This document shows positions 30,699-44,880 of a stretch of DNA of 64,000 nt, piece by piece. Each line of letters starts with the position of its first letter. Position 1 is the first letter of the stretch. The notes under the pieces are model-generated. The model was not told the origin of the DNA. It saw nothing but the letters and a program-made list of their open reading frames with translations, and made no database searches. A program made the translations under genes and the position numbers. The stretch lies in the NCBI GenBank assembly GCA_017979445.1, contig CM030704.1, positions 18,177,219 to 18,241,218 on the forward strand. Reading direction: 5' to 3'. This DNA comes from Akebia trifoliata (Eukaryota; Streptophyta; Magnoliopsida; Ranunculales; Lardizabalaceae).

Positions 30699-31419
30699 GG
30701 CTATGCATCCCTTCCCAACTGTTGTTTTGGAGAGCCAGAAGGCTTTGAAGGGTCTCCAACGCACTCTACATCGGGTTCTCTATTTCTCAATATTTTGGAG
30801 AAAAACTTTTTTAATAGGTAAAAGAAGAGAGTGGGATTCTCTCTTTACCTTTGGGAGGCAACTAAACATGACCGTTGACTGTAGATTTATGAAAAGCCGT
30901 TTTAGATAGTACGGTTGTAGTGCATACCCTTGAATATCTAAAATGATTTGCCTTGTTGTGATTATGGAAAGTCTAGTTGGAGTTGTTCTTACTTTAGTAT
31001 TTGTGAACTATTTGGCAAGATTAAAAAAAAGATTCTAAGCTAGTATTTGTAGTATTTTTTTAATGAATGTATATAATGTATCTCGATGAAAATTTAATAT
31101 ACAATTGCCTCCTTTTGTTAGTTTGGATAAATATAAAATTTCGAGGTAGCAATACATTAATGTATGATAACTAAACCATTAGTTCATCGTTTGTAAAATC
31201 GTGAAGAATGCTTTAGAAGATTGATCTGTACAATTGTCATTTATGTAGAAATTGAATGGACGTGTGTTATAAAAACACTTGATAGGTCCCTCATTTTGGT
31301 CATTTCAATTCCTTTTCTCAATAGAAACAAGAGAATAAGCTCTTATAAATTGATAAGGACTTGAAAGTTTTTTAAATATAATGTTTTAGAGCATCATTGC
31401 AAAAAAAAGAGGTGGGGAG

Positions 31420-31722
31420 ATTTTACTAATACCCCTATGAAATTGATGATATTATGTTTACTCCCAAAAAGATTAGCTTTACACCCGACCAAAAGTCAAT
31501 GTCCTCTTTTGTTGATTAAATAATGGGGACATTTGAATTCATTCAAATTTTGTTTTAAAAGTTAAAGATTTTGAAGGGTATGCTGAATAAAATCAAATTT
31601 TCATATTTATTCATCAATAAAAAGGGATGTTGATTTTCAATCAAGGGGTTAAAGCTACTCTTGCCTTTTTTTAGGGGGTAAACATAATATCCCCAATTTC
31701 GTAGGGGTGCTATTACTAAAAT
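31420..31722. repeat. Foldback MITE
   Basis: ATTTTACTAATACCCCTATG at the left and the inverse of ATTTTAGTAATAGCACCCCT at the right, followed inwards by GATATTATGTTTAC and its inverse. No coding region. Confidence 0.75.
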
Positions 31723-34366
31723 ACACAAAAAATAATATATGAGAAAAAATTGGTAAGGAAACCTACCATGATTTTCAAGTTTTCAATGTACACATACCAC
31801 CACCATTTTCGTGTTGGGGATTGTAATTATCCCTTTGTGTTTTCTCCACCAAGCTAGTGACCTCACCCAGGTATTTTAGTCTGTCAAAACTAAATAATAA
31901 TTTAATGGTGTTGGACATAAATATCCTTTTGAAATACTAGTAGGTTTTGTTGGAATTCTATAAGATCATATTTTAGAAGATAATTAAAAAATAGTTTTAT
32001 TATAATTCGCTCTTAAATTATAATATAAAAAAAAGTATTTATTTGAGTAAAATACATAATTTTTTTTCTTACTTAAAAATTCAATTATATTCCAAGTTAA
32101 GGATATGTTCAATAGACTAAAAATAATTGAAAAACTAAAGATAGTTGATCATTTTTTTCTTCCAACTTTAAGATTATACATTAAAAATTATTTTTTCAGT
32201 AGTGTCCTTCGTAGAAAGTGGAGTGGCAAAATATTATATTAAAAATATTTTAATTAAAGTCACTTTTTCATTGGTCTATAAGAGTCAAGGGGTGTCATTA
32301 GTTTGAAAATATGGAAGTATTTCAAATATTCACTAAAATTGGGGTATTTCATAAGTTGTAAAACTTAAGGATGGAGGTGTTGGGACACGTAGGTTGGAAA
32401 ACTATTATCTTAAAAATATTTTATTTTTCTTTATTGCATTAGTATAGCTTGATTAACTTAGAAAGTTTCAACTAAATAATTTTCTCCAACCCATTGTTAA
32501 CACGATCTTTTTAATCTTTCAGAAGATCTCAAATATTATCCAACCATTATGATTAAGATTCAGATTACAAGGTGCATCCAAAATTCTCCAAATTGGAAGG
32601 TACCAATTAAAGCATTGGTGAAGGACAATTATATGGTACAAAGGATGCAAAACAAATTTGGGGAATTTTACAAAGACATAATTCTAAGAATTTTGTAATA
32701 AAAAAAATCTAAGAATTTTGTAAAGAGAATTCAAAAATATTATTTTTCAGCATTTAATTTTATTTTTAAGTTTTGGGAGTTCGGTAACCGTCCATTTTTA
32801 CCACCTTAGATCAATCTCAAATTAAAAAAAAAAAAAAAAAAAAAAATTTTGAATTTTCCATGAAATTTAGAAGGCTGTTATGTTCGATTGTCAATGTAGA
32901 GTCCATGTGAGCCCAACAACTCTTAGTAATATTTTAAAACTTATCAAGAAAATTTTTATATAAAATAGGTCGATAAAAGATGCTCTAATAAAAAAAATAG
33001 AGAGATTTATCGGGTATACCTATTTGCTACAATTTCATTACAAAGACAAATAATTATCTCCTAAATATGAATTTATAAAAAATTATAAATTCAACAAAAA
33101 ATAATAATAATAACATAACAATTTATGGTATCTTTGAAAGAAATAATAAATTTAAAATATTTTCATCCAGCATTAGAATTATAGAAGGGAAGAAAAAAAA
33201 TATTATTGAAGATTTTATAATACAAATACGGGTAAAAGAACACAAATAAGATCATATTAATCATCTATACTCTGAATGAGATAATGGGAAGGGTTTTATC
33301 TTTATTTTGATGCATTGGCTCTACATTAAGTTATTTAATTATGCCAACTTTCGTTTTTTTTAGTGATGGTCATAAGAAAAGACCCAACAAAATTGTAATA
33401 ATTACTTCCATCAAAATAACTATACAAGATCAAGTGTGTTAATTATAAAGAATGATTATTGAATATTGATAATAATCACTCCACATAAACTTGATTAGGT
33501 TATAGGAATATGAATAAAACATGAAAATAGCTTTGAGATACTATAACACCAATATGAATCATTATATCGTTTTAAATATAAAATACAAGAAAAAAAGAGA
33601 AAAGAAAATTTTCTCATAGATTTGAGATTCACCAATCACATGACCCCATGTGTATTGAATGCCATCCCAATTTACAAAATTACCCTCATTAGGCTTGACG
33701 TGGCGAGCACTAAAAAGTATGCGAGCAAAAAATCACTTGAAACAAATAAATAAATAAAAGAAATAGGATAGATTAAGTTTTAACATACCTAGATATCTAT
33801 TTCGGGGCAAATGTTATATAAATGTCATTTTCTTAGTGGAGTACTTGCCCAAAAACTAACCATGGATATTTTCAAAGAAAATAACAAAATTAACCTAACA
33901 TGGATATTTCTCTAAATGAAATATATATTTTACTCACCAATAAAGGAGAAACAAAATCATTAAAATGGTATGTAATTTCCAATAGATTTAGCTATTCGAT
34001 GTATAACTTATCCAAGCTATCAATTATTGATGTAATAGAGCTTAGAGGTACTGATATCGATTAAACACATAAAAATAACTTATTTCCGGGTCGACCGAGC
34101 ATTACAACTTTTACATGTTGGCTGCCAACATTTAAGAAAAAATATCAAAAAAATATTTTAAATTTTCCTGATGAGATCCGTACCGATGTTGTATTGCTTG
34201 TATCCAAGAGAATATAAATATGAGATGGAAGAATTTTATATTGAAATTTTTTTTGCTTAGAAATAAAACTCTTTTCAAAGAGGCTAGGAAAATAATTAAT
34301 ATTAGCAAAATTGTTTATATACAAAAATAATAGAGTTTGAGGAATTGTAGAACTCTTTTTCAAAGT
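31723..34366. other. Gene-free AT-rich DNA
   Basis: No gene recognised. There is an A-run near 32824-32847. A segment around 32265-32345 resembles stretches at 41345-41450 and 41835-41965 (shared TATAAG, GTCAT..TTTGAAA and TCAAATATTCAC), so it is probably an old dispersed repeat. Confidence 0.5.
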
Positions 34367-34834
34367 AGAGAGACATGAGTAAAAAATTATTAAATTAATG
34401 ATTAATCGATAAAAAGAATGTGTACATAAAAATGTGGAATAGACAAAATATTTAATTAATAAAATTATTAATAAAATAAAATTTTCTTGAGTGATTAGAA
34501 AAAAAAATGAACTACTAAAATCGTGGAATGGATAAGTAAAAATATATTAATAAAAAATATATTTTTGAATTTAATTAATAACTAAATTTAAAAAAAAAAT
34601 AGAGAGGTGTGAGTAAAAAATTATTATTAATAAAATTATTAAATTATTGATTGATGGATAAAAATAAATATGTACATTAAAATGTGGAACAGATAAATAA
34701 AATAATATTTTTTGGTTAGAACAAAATGGACTTCTAAAATCGTGGAATGGATAAGTAAAAAAATTAAATTATTAATAAAATAATATTTTTTTAACTTAAT
34801 TTATGATTATAATAAAAAAGATAGGCGAAATTAT
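34367..34834. repeat. Two-copy tandem repeat, period about 234
   Basis: Units begin AGAGAGACATGAGTAAAAAA and AGAGAGGTGTGAGTAAAAAA. Each later contains AAAATCGTGGAATGGATAAG. The sequence is very AT-rich and diverged by small insertions and deletions. Confidence 0.7.
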
Positions 34835-37578
34835 AAGAAATGTGAAATTTTAGGCTTTTCAACTAATTTATTGATTTAAAAAGTTATTCAAAAATAGTTT
34901 TTATTAAGAAAAGCGTAAAAAAAATAATTTAGTTTTCAAGGAGGTAGAGGAGAGTGTATCACTAATATATGAGGGGTAACCTTGTCATTTAGGATACATA
35001 ATTTGTGAAGGGAGATTTGTAATTAGAGTGGTTTTAACACACCAAGGGAAAATATATAAATATAAATTTGGTTTAGGATTATTGTAGAAAATTTTCAAAT
35101 TTTTTGGAATTATTTACACATGGTATGAGAGATTTTGCAGAAAAATAAATTTTTCAGGAAAGTGATTTTTCGGGTTTAAGCCAATTCATGCTTGAATGCG
35201 TTAATTAATTTGTGTTTTCTAATTTTGCTTATGTGAAATCAATGTTCAAACAAATAGTTTCCATTGAATAAAAATTCGAATTTAATTTTTTGAAAAATTA
35301 GAATTATATTAAAAGTGCAACTAAATTAATTTAATCTATTTTTTTTGTGTGACGATATTGTTACATCTTAATGTGCATACTTGAAATGGTTAAGGAAATA
35401 TAAGAATGTATTTCTTATATGTGTCAAATGTGTGCAACTAAAGATACCTAGACATCAATGTGTAAAGTAACAAAGTAGAGTGTAACTACGGAAGGTTGTA
35501 GACAAATTCTAAAATTAGGGAGTCCCTAAGTCGAACACAAAGATTGGAGTGGTGGATATGATTAAGGTAACTACAAAAGCTAGAGAGAATGAGAAAGAAT
35601 ATAAAATAAAGTAAATAATGTGAATGAAGTGGTAAATGCAATGTACCCAAGATCAATTAGTGTGCTGTAAAAATGTAGAGAAAAAGATTTATAGTATTTT
35701 AGAAAGAAATCAAGAGATGAAAGGCTAGAACATCGATATTTGATCTATCCCTTCATCTTTATTCATTATGGAGGCCAATCACATGAGAGGATCCACTAAT
35801 GAGTGCTCTCCCCTTCTTAGCTGTAACAATAAAATTCAAAGTATACATTAGATGTAGGTTTTTCTACAAGAAATATTTTTAAGCATTGAAACTCAAATGA
35901 GAATTAACTTGTGTTCTAGAAATGCATGAGAACCTAGTGTAAAACCTAAGCACTATGGATGCTTACATTCAAAGTCAAAAGAAATAACACCAAGTCTCAT
36001 AGAAGAGGAAAATGTAAAATACCTCAAAAACTTCCATTAATATCAATACCAATAGCACAATATGCATGACATAATGTGTGAAGGGCAAAACATATAAAAA
36101 GAAGACATCAGAAAAATCCTAAGAAATAAAATCTATAACATAAACAAGCACTCCATAAATCCCAAAAAAGAGAGAAAATGGCATCTTCTTTATGCCTTAG
36201 AAGGGGTTTTAGCCTAGCTTGGTAAAGCCAAGGCAAGACATGAAATACAAAGAAAAAAAATTAAAAAGGAGAAAAAAAAAATCTTTCAAGCTCCAACAAT
36301 GAAAATGAGACAAAGTCAAAAGATCAAAGATTTAAGTAGAGAAAGTGAAGTGATGAGGTGGCTAACGAATAGGTGAAAAACAATGGTGAGGTGAAAAGGT
36401 GTAGTCTCTAAGTAGTTAAAAAGAATATCACCATTTAGTGCAAATAGGTGAGATAAGTTGGAAGAGATGGTAGAGAAAAGCTCAATGAGGCAGCATTGAT
36501 TCTTAGTGAAAATGTGCATGACATAGGGATTAGATAACCAATAAGAGGAGTGGAATCCAAAAAAGAGAGAGAGGATGTGGGTGGTTGGGATGTACATGCA
36601 TGCCCAAGACAACGATTGACTTTATCTTACCACTTTTAACTTTATTTTGAATGTCCCAAGGTGATGAGATCTTGCCATATAGTAGTTCCAAGATCAATGG
36701 TGTAGATGCATTCTCTTTACATTGATAAAAGTAGCGTACTCAAGGAAGATCTAAAAGTTCTTTGTGAGTTTTGAAGGAGAGTGGGCTCGATATCTAAAAG
36801 AAGTCTTTAAGTAGATTTAGATGACCCATTTAGGACAACGGCTTATCTCTAATTAGATGATGGCAAAGTACTAAAGGGTTTCCATAAGCCCATTTAAAGA
36901 AGTTTTTAGATATAGTCCATATCCTTCTCCTACTAAGTAATTTATAGTCCATAGATAAATATTGAAATCTCTCCAAATAATTACCTACACATAATGAATT
37001 TAAAATAAAGAATACTTGGATTATTAACATGATAATGCTTATGATAATTGTTTGAAAATAAGTAATATTTAAGACTTATCAAATTCCAACTTAAATTGTA
37101 AAGAAGTTTATTTCTAATCCGATTTCAGTTTTCTTACACTTTATGAAAAACTTTGTGGCTTTAGTTTTCATAAAGAAAAAGGTCAGAAAAATGTTTTATG
37201 ATCATTAACGAACTTTTGTTTTTTTATTCAATGTTCCTTGGTAATTTCTTGATGCTTGATTGTACTTAAGTAAGAAATACAATCAAAATTTAATTTTATG
37301 TTATGGGTTTAATAAATTAATCAATTCATGTGATGGATTTGGCAGTGGAATCATGTTTAATTGAATGGTTGATTCAAGGACAAATAAGTATCAGATTCTT
37401 CAAAAGGGCGGATGTTGTACTTGGTTTCTCAAAAATCATTACTGAAAAATAATCATTAATGTATTTTTCTTTTTTAGAAAAATGTATAAATTGTTTTAGC
37501 AGATGGAAAGTAAACATTTGATTTTTCGAAAGGATGGATATCACACCCGATTTCACTAAAATCGTATATACATATAGA
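34835..37578. other. Gene-free AT-rich DNA
   Basis: The short open frames have no domain. I found no RNA gene. The 35.4-36.3 kb part is somewhat less AT-rich and could be old retroelement DNA, but I cannot assign it. Confidence 0.4.
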
Positions 37579-39130
37579 TGTAGACATCCCATTTTTGCAC
37601 TTGCCTGATTAATCAACTCGTCAACCCGATTGCAACAGTTCCCAATGATGGATGAGTATTCCAATGTTTTTATTTGTTATTAGATATGTTTCAGAAATTC
37701 GGATGAGATATCTCAAGTAAACAAAACTGTAGAAACCACGCTACGTTAGGAAAATATGACCCAAAACGTAGAAATCATCATTTTTTCAGACAAAAAGAAG
37801 CTTTACGATAAAAGTCACTAAAAATTAACCTAAATTATCAAAATACCCCTAACATCAAAAACATCCTTAGATCCCACATCACGCTTAGGAAAATCCATTC
37901 GAACACATAAAACAATAAAATCAAATCAAATAAACCATTTCGTCAATTTTTACCAAATTCGATAAAATTATGAAAATGCCCCTCATATGGGTTGATAATC
38001 ATTGACACCAAAAAATTCATAAATGACACAAACTGATAATCCCATCGAATTCTTTACAAAAAATCGATTCCAAAACATCCCAAAACGTCGAAAAACGACC
38101 TCGAAACGCAAAAGTCCTCTTCGGGGGCAGAACGGTAAATTTTCAATTTTAACAATTTAAAATTTTAAAATTAATAATTAAAATATTAGTTAATGTAAAG
38201 TAAAATCCTAATTAAAATTAAAATTTTTAAACCAATCAATCAAGCTCCCAGGCAAAATTGTTGATGGTTGCTCACTTATTTAAGTGGAGTACCCTGATAT
38301 TTATTAAAAGACCCCTCCATCTGGGGGCCTAAAGAATTTAAATATAATTAAGGAGGGTTCTTCAAAAATAAAAAATATATTATTTTATTGTACGTAAGAA
38401 TTAAAACTCTAATATAAAGAAACCTAGTCAATCAAATAAGACTTAAGTCAAAATCCTAATTCACCTTATTTAAAAGGAGACCTAGTCAAACCCTAATTCT
38501 TCCAAAAAAAAATCTATAAATAGGAGCCTCCACAACCTAATTTTTCAGGTCAAAATAAATCCTAGAAAAAGTAGGTCAAAAAGTCTCCCTGGCCTTCTCC
38601 AAATCCTAATTTTGAAGTCCTAACTCCCTACCTATCATCCAAACCCCAACTTTTACTCAAAAAACACTTAGAAACCTTTCAAAAACATCCAGAAACCCTT
38701 AAAAAATACAGAAAACACTTAGATCTAGATACCTCAACTTGGAGATCAGAAGCAGATCCAGTGACAAAAATGAAGTAAGGAATCTCATACGAGGAGTCTC
38801 TCCGTCAACTTTAAGGGAACAAATCGTTGCGATCATCTAGGTATACCTTTTATTTTTTATTTTATTTATTTGTTTAGGGTCTTTTAGCAATGTAATCCTT
38901 TTTTGGGAAATAGTAGAGACAGGCATTTGCTGGGCGGGATTGGTGCCTAACATCTTCTAATCCTGTAACGTGATCCCCAGACTATAGTTTATTTTTATTC
39001 GTAGATTAGTTGTTTTTATCTATTTAGAGTCAATGCTCAATTCCTAGACCGTAATAACTAGGTAGCGACTCCTAAACCTCAAAAATCAAAAGTGGATTCG
39101 CACACACCCCGCGGATTGAGAGCGCTTTCA
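37579..39130 (+). mobile_element. Probable Ty3/gypsy-type solo LTR
   Basis: Starts TGTAGACATCCCATTTTTGC. Near its end it carries ACTAGGTAGCGACTCCTAAA, and it closes at GCGCTTTCA; both are features I associate with long LTRs of plant gypsy elements. The flanks ATAGA and GTAGA differ by one base, a weak target duplication. The right boundary is uncertain, because sequence to about 39350 (GGAGTTGTCACC, GGTGTTATGCACCC) is also gypsy-like and could belong to a second remnant. Confidence 0.45.
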
Positions 39131-42100
39131 GTAGACATGAGATTTTCGAGTATGAAGAGCTCTACTACTTGGATTTGGAGTTGTCACCATTCTTTTTTAG
39201 AAAAAAGTGTGAATGAACACTTGAAAAATTATTTTTGTATTAGTGAATCTCGTATGGATAAAGGATGTTAGTATATCTAAGATCTACGTAAGGGGGTCCA
39301 TTTTAAAAAATAGGGAAGGTGTTATGCACCCTTTTCCCTCCACCATAAGTAGTAATTTTAGATTTGGTTGTTTATACCCTTGAGTGCGAGGGACTTTGAT
39401 TTTGGCTTAAACTAATGAGGGCCTCCTTATTGAGGAATGACCCCTCTTATGATTTATACCTTGGGACACATTTTGAAAATTATGGACTTATCAATCAATG
39501 GCCCATTTTTATAAGAAAATGACTCAAAGCCTTAGTCTTAAAATATTTTGTTGTAGATGCAAAAGTATATGGATTTTTTAAGAAATTTTGTTTCAAAAAT
39601 GTCTTCAACCCCTACTCTTTCAACCGAGTTGAAGCTCAATCTACCGAAATAAGGGAGGGTATCCATTACATCTTAGGATTATTCTAGAAAAAAAAAAAAA
39701 AAGTGAGCAAGAGAAGTAGAAGATGGAAAAATGGAAATAAGAAAAAAGGGAATATTATTTTCTTATCTTTTTTATTGTCCTCACCTTACATTCTTCTTCT
39801 TCTTATTGGACCTTCAAGAGGTGAACCTCCTTGACTTTGAACCTTTGAGGCTTGAAGGTGATAATGGACAATAATTTTAGTGTAAGTTCAAAGTTGTAAG
39901 GAAGTTAATTTTAGAAGAGTTAAATATGAGTTTAAGAGGATTTTAGGAAGGTTGAAAGAGTTGAAGCTTGATAGGAAAATCAAGTCTTGGGGACTTGTGA
40001 GAGAACAGTTTTTTTTTAATAGGATTTTTAGGTGATTTTTAGAGGTAGAAAAGGGTGAGAGTATGAAATGGAAGGAAACGACTTAAGACTTGTTAATGAG
40101 GTATATAGAATTTAAGGTTAGGGGGAAGGTATATGTGAAAAGTGATGCAAATGAGTTGTTTTTTACCCAAATGGGTTAGATCCTTCAACACATATGGGTT
40201 GAGTGTTAAGTGGGTTAAAGGGAGTGGATTTTTGTTAGAGAAATGGATATGTAAGATGGTGGTTATTGATATTTTTGGAATTGTAGAAAAGATGGTGACA
40301 AATGTCAAAAAAGTATGGGTTGTGTCTTACATGAGTTGATTAAGAAGAAGGGGTGTGGGGATGACTTATAGCGAGATGTTTGAAGAGAATGTTGGGGGTA
40401 GGTTATAACACAGGTGTGAGTTGGTTAGTTTTTTGAGAATGATGATAAAGTTGGGTCAATGGATTTAGTGAGGTGGGAAGTGGTGGTGACAAGTGTCCCA
40501 TTTTGATAATCATTGATCTTTGTGGTGATTGATGGAAATCATGAGTATGATCTTGGGCTTGGGCTTAGGATTGGGTAATGGTTTAGGTTGGATTGCATTT
40601 AAGATTGGTTTAGATCCATTCGGCTTGGGGGTTGGGTTGTACTTGATTAGGTTAGGGTACGTGTTGGATTGGGTTAGGTTGAGAAGTGAGGTGGTAAGAG
40701 TTTAGGTTTATGGTGGGATGTGACCCATTCATAGCCCATGGGCTTCCTAGGCTATTATTTGGAATAAAACAAATATTTTTAAAGATTTAGGCCCTGAAGT
40801 CCATTTTGATTTTGAAGCATCTTTTTTTGAACGTTTTTTCATGGAGCCATTCAAATTGCGGTGTACATATACATAAATATATATATAAGATGGGAATGGA
40901 AGGTCAAACGAAGGTTGTACATTGAAGGAGTTCAAGTCTAATTCAAGAAATTGGGAATTTCTAAATCCATGAAGCTTTCAAGAGCACCTCAAAGATTGCA
41001 AGAGTTGCAATATTTGGATATTTCTACAGTTCACCAACAAAATGAACCTAAAAAGCCAATAACATAAAATATAACATTGCAGTTGGATATTCCAGTAGTT
41101 CGCTTCTTTATATGAGATGGATTATGATCTACATGGAATGGCCAATATGCATGATATACTAATCACTTAGAATATTAAGTACATATGAGGTGAAGAGATG
41201 CATCCCTAGGGGGCAAACTATAGTTACGATTGAAGATCTTGAAGATGACTAATTTTGAAAGAAAAATAAAGAGTTTATTTTTTTTGTTTTTTGTTTTTTT
41301 GTTTTTGTTTTGTTTTGTTTTGTATAGGTTGGAGAAAAGTGCATTTAGATCATTTCTCATTAGTCTATAAGAAAAGACCCAAGTCAAGGGTCAATGTCAT
41401 CAATTTAAGAATATAGGTATGTCAAATATTCACCAAAGAAGTTATTCACTTGATCTCGGTCTTTTCTAATGGATAAATGGGAAATGACCTCACTACCCTC
41501 ATCTTCAAACTGAAATTGAAAACACTTTAAGTTCTCTTCCCAAAACTAATCGTATATAGTCTCATGGGTAAAAATTGTTATCCTAAACGTCAATCTTAAA
41601 ATTAATCTCCCATACTCTTTAAATCTAAAGAACAAGATAAGATTTTTGTAATAGAAGATGATGAGATTTTTTGATAAAAAATTTTAGGATTTTCTACAAG
41701 GGATTAAGGCAATGTTCAAAACGATTGATTAAATAGATTAAAATTAATTTGGTTAAGTTGAAGAAATTGAAAATGACTGATTTTAGAAAGAAAATTTATT
41801 GATTTTTGGCTATAGGTTGAAAATGAAAGTATTTAGGTTGTCTTTTTGTTCTATGAAAGAAGATCATGGTCGAAGGGGGCATGCCATCAATTTGAAAGCA
41901 CAAAGGACATCTCAAATATTCACCAATTTGATAGAGGGGATATTTCAATCATCCAAAAAATTGAGGTGATAGGAGCAAAAAAGTTGAGGTTATCTAAAAT
42001 ATTCCTGAAGACATACAAGGGAGCCTAAAATCAATAAAAAGAATTTTGGGGGAGAGGAAAAAAGTAGAAAGAGGGGAGTGAGGGACAACTCATTGAAATA

Positions 42101-43444
42101 GAGGGGTATCTAAAAAATTTACAAAAATCTAGAGGGAGTTCTACAAAGTCCAAAAAATTGAAGGGGAGCAATTGCCCCCCATGGCTCTTCCCTGATTTGG
42201 AGCATACATACGGCTGCAACTTGGACAGGCAAAACCCGAACCTGCTGGGTTGAACCCGAACTTGGGTCAGGTCTAGGCGTATGAGTTCAGTCTCTGGTTC
42301 GGGCAAAAAATAAAAAAATGCCCGACTCAAGTCGGGTTGGGTGTGGGCATAGGTCGATGCTTACCCGATTTGTCCAAACCCGAAAATAGTATGATTATAA
42401 TTAAAAATATTTCTTATCTTGATTTTTTTTCACACTCATAATTCATATTTCAATATGCATGCTTTTGTTTATCTATATATTAAAACTAATGTGTGATTAT
42501 TTTCATTATATAAATAATTACTTTGTTATTAATGCTTTGTTTTAAGTGTAATTCTCTATTGTCATACAACGATTATATTACAACTTTAAATATTTTTCGT
42601 TTCTTGAAAATTATGATTATTAATAAAAAAAATTATTTTAAATAATCTTATTAATTTTTTCTCTTTAAATTTTCTTATAATTTTATGCATATAAACTTCT
42701 GAATTTTTCCCTACTAATAAGACAGGTAATGAAAATAGAAGCGGTTCCATTTTTTTCTCTCACAAGGGGCTTTCCTTTCTCAACTCTCTTTCTTTCTCTC
42801 TGTAATGCTCATGTATTGCAAATCTGGTACAAGTTTCAAGCATAGTGAAATGGTTTTTCGGAGTTCAGGTTGTATTCCAAATTTGAAACGAACCTATAAA
42901 CAAATCTTGTGTATTGTCCTCTTTTGATCACTGGTGTGCAAAGACCTTATCCAATTCGGGTCCCCTACAACATGTAAATTATATGTCAAAGTGGGGCCCA
43001 ATCCTTGTACCTTGATCTAACATGTTGTGAGGAATAGAGCGTTGTTCCGAGGAAGAAATGGCCGAAGCATGAACTTTCATTGGGCCTTGTGACATTTCTT
43101 TGTGGGTGGGCACTTAACTACGCTTTGTAATTGATTGTTAGCATGGCAAGTTAAATCTTTGCTTTAGGACCCCTCCCTAGGCCCGTACTTTTTCATATGC
43201 CAATCCAGCTCCAGTAGACGAACTGAGATACGGGGAGCATTTGAATGAGATTGCAAAATGATTACAGCTTGGCTTCAATGTCCAAAGTTTTGCATAGCCA
43301 ACATGGAAAGTAACGTTGAGGGGTTAGTGGTTAACAGAGGTGAAGGTGGGTTCAACGGGATTTTAACCTAGGTCATGGGATCAACACTTTTTAAGCACTT
43401 ACCTACTTAGCAAAGCTGATACCTTTTGGAGAGGAGAAACATTT
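39131..43444. other. Repeat-derived, gene-free region
   Basis: No host gene is recognised. 39131-39400 looks like gypsy-type LTR or leader sequence. 41345-41450 and 41835-41965 are copies of the dispersed repeat seen at 32.3 kb. 42205-42380 carries CTGCAACTTGGACAGGC followed by CCCGAAC-type repeats, reminiscent of the hAT-like element at 18.3 kb. Confidence 0.45.
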
Positions 43445-43835
43445 TCCCTACTAAGATTTTAAGCCTTACTAAGGGCCGTTTTGCCCAAATGGATGACCAC
43501 ATCAGCAATGCAACACCACAGCCTTCTAAGTTTCTTTGAAAAACTAAGATTAAAAAAAAACAAAAATTGAGTTTGATCAAAGGTTTTGAAAATGGATGGC
43601 GACTGAAGTTCCACATAACTCCCAAACTTAAAATCGAAATTCAACGGTGAAAAAAAAAAAAAATTCATTTATTTATTTATTTATTTTCAAAGTTGATAGA
43701 ATTTTGTCCTCTACAACCCTGAAGCATTGAATTGTGTTTTTGGATGCCCACAAGGCGAGCCCAAGGACCCTTAGTGAGGGGTGAAATCCTTGCTAACTTA
43801 ATATGGCCAATCAGACTCTTTGGAAAGATGCCTCT
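43445..43835. repeat. Dispersed repeat, copy 1 of a 380-bp pair
   Basis: Matches 45105-45470 in order and orientation, sharing AAGATTTTAAGCCTTACTA, CCTCTACAA.CCTGAAGCAT and GAGCCCAAGGACCCTTA. An (ATTT)n run is present only in this copy. The two copies flank the last exon of the hydrolase gene. Confidence 0.75.
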
Positions 43836-43993
43836 TAAACCTTCATGAGATATTTGAGGTGGGGAGTCGTACTACTAATACCAAGAAGAATAAGGAAACT
43901 TTAGTCAAAGATCATCTCTTCCTAAATGAAGTGGAAATACGTGGTGTGACTATCACTCAGATAAATACCATCCTTGACAATCTCCTTCAATCT

Positions 43994-44083
43994 CTGACAT
44001 ACGCTCCCTGATGTGGCATGGGTTAGAATCATAGATTTTTCCTCGGGATACACAACTGCACATATTTATGGGGATGTACAGTC
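43994..44083. repeat. Half copy of a foldback MITE
   Basis: CTCCCTGATGTGGCATGG through CCTCGGGATACACAACTGCA matches the left arm and centre of the 19.8-kb element. The right arm is missing. Confidence 0.7.
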
Positions 44084-44880
44084 TCTATTCGACATTTTAA
44101 TTCCAAATGATATGGTAAATGTTAACATGTGTTCTTCCAAACCCTAATAAAAATCTAAGAGAACGTTCATAACAACTTGGTTATATCAATCTTGACAGGA
44201 TCAAGAGATTAATAAAGAATGGCCTCTTTTTTCTTTAGTTCACTCATGGTTGAACCATATTCCACCTATGAGTCGTCATGTCTTCCTTTAAAATAAAAAT
44301 AAAATAAAAAACAATGTAAAGGTTAAAGCTAAGTTGCAGCAACTCATACATAGTGATATATTTATTGCATGGCCTCATGACCACACTAAAAATATTTAAT
44401 TTTTTTAAAAATGAATTTCTTTTATTTCAGGATTTTTACACAAAACCAGATAGAATAATTAAGCACAAGAGATGCCATTACTGACACAAGTTGAACATTT
44501 CTAAGTGCAAGGAAGCATTTTGATCTTTTTTCACTGGCTAGTGTAATATGTCCATTTTATTCATTAATGGCCAACCAATCAAAGGAGACTTTTTAGTCAT
44601 GGGAGAAGGAAGACCTAAAATTGGATTTAACACTAGTATCAAACATTTTATAGGGCTGTCATAATGAAAAATCAAAAGGCCAAAAGATTTATATATATAA
44701 AAATAAAATAAAAATAGAAACCCCCCCAAGGTTTCCATCTGATTGAACAATTAACCCAAACTGAAGCCTCTCGTGATTAAGTAAAGAAACTACTAAAATA
44801 GATAAAGTCATATCACTGGCTCTTAGTCAAGACAAACTATATTTGGGAATGTGGTAGTCTCAAAGAAGTATAATACCTCA
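44084..44880. other. Sequence downstream of the hydrolase gene
   Basis: No gene recognised. It should contain the 3' untranslated region of the minus-strand hydrolase gene in its upper part. Confidence 0.4.

Larger units (their letters stand above)
21389..30988. mobile_element. Tourist-like MITE split by nested insertions
   Basis: GAGCAACTCCAAC at 21389 and the inverse GTTGGAGTTGTTC ending at 30988 are flanked by TTA on both sides (21386-21388 and 30989-30991), the target habit of PIF/Harbinger MITEs. Only about 30 bases on the left and 290 on the right belong to the MITE. The rest is the LTR array and the CACTA element. Confidence 0.6.
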
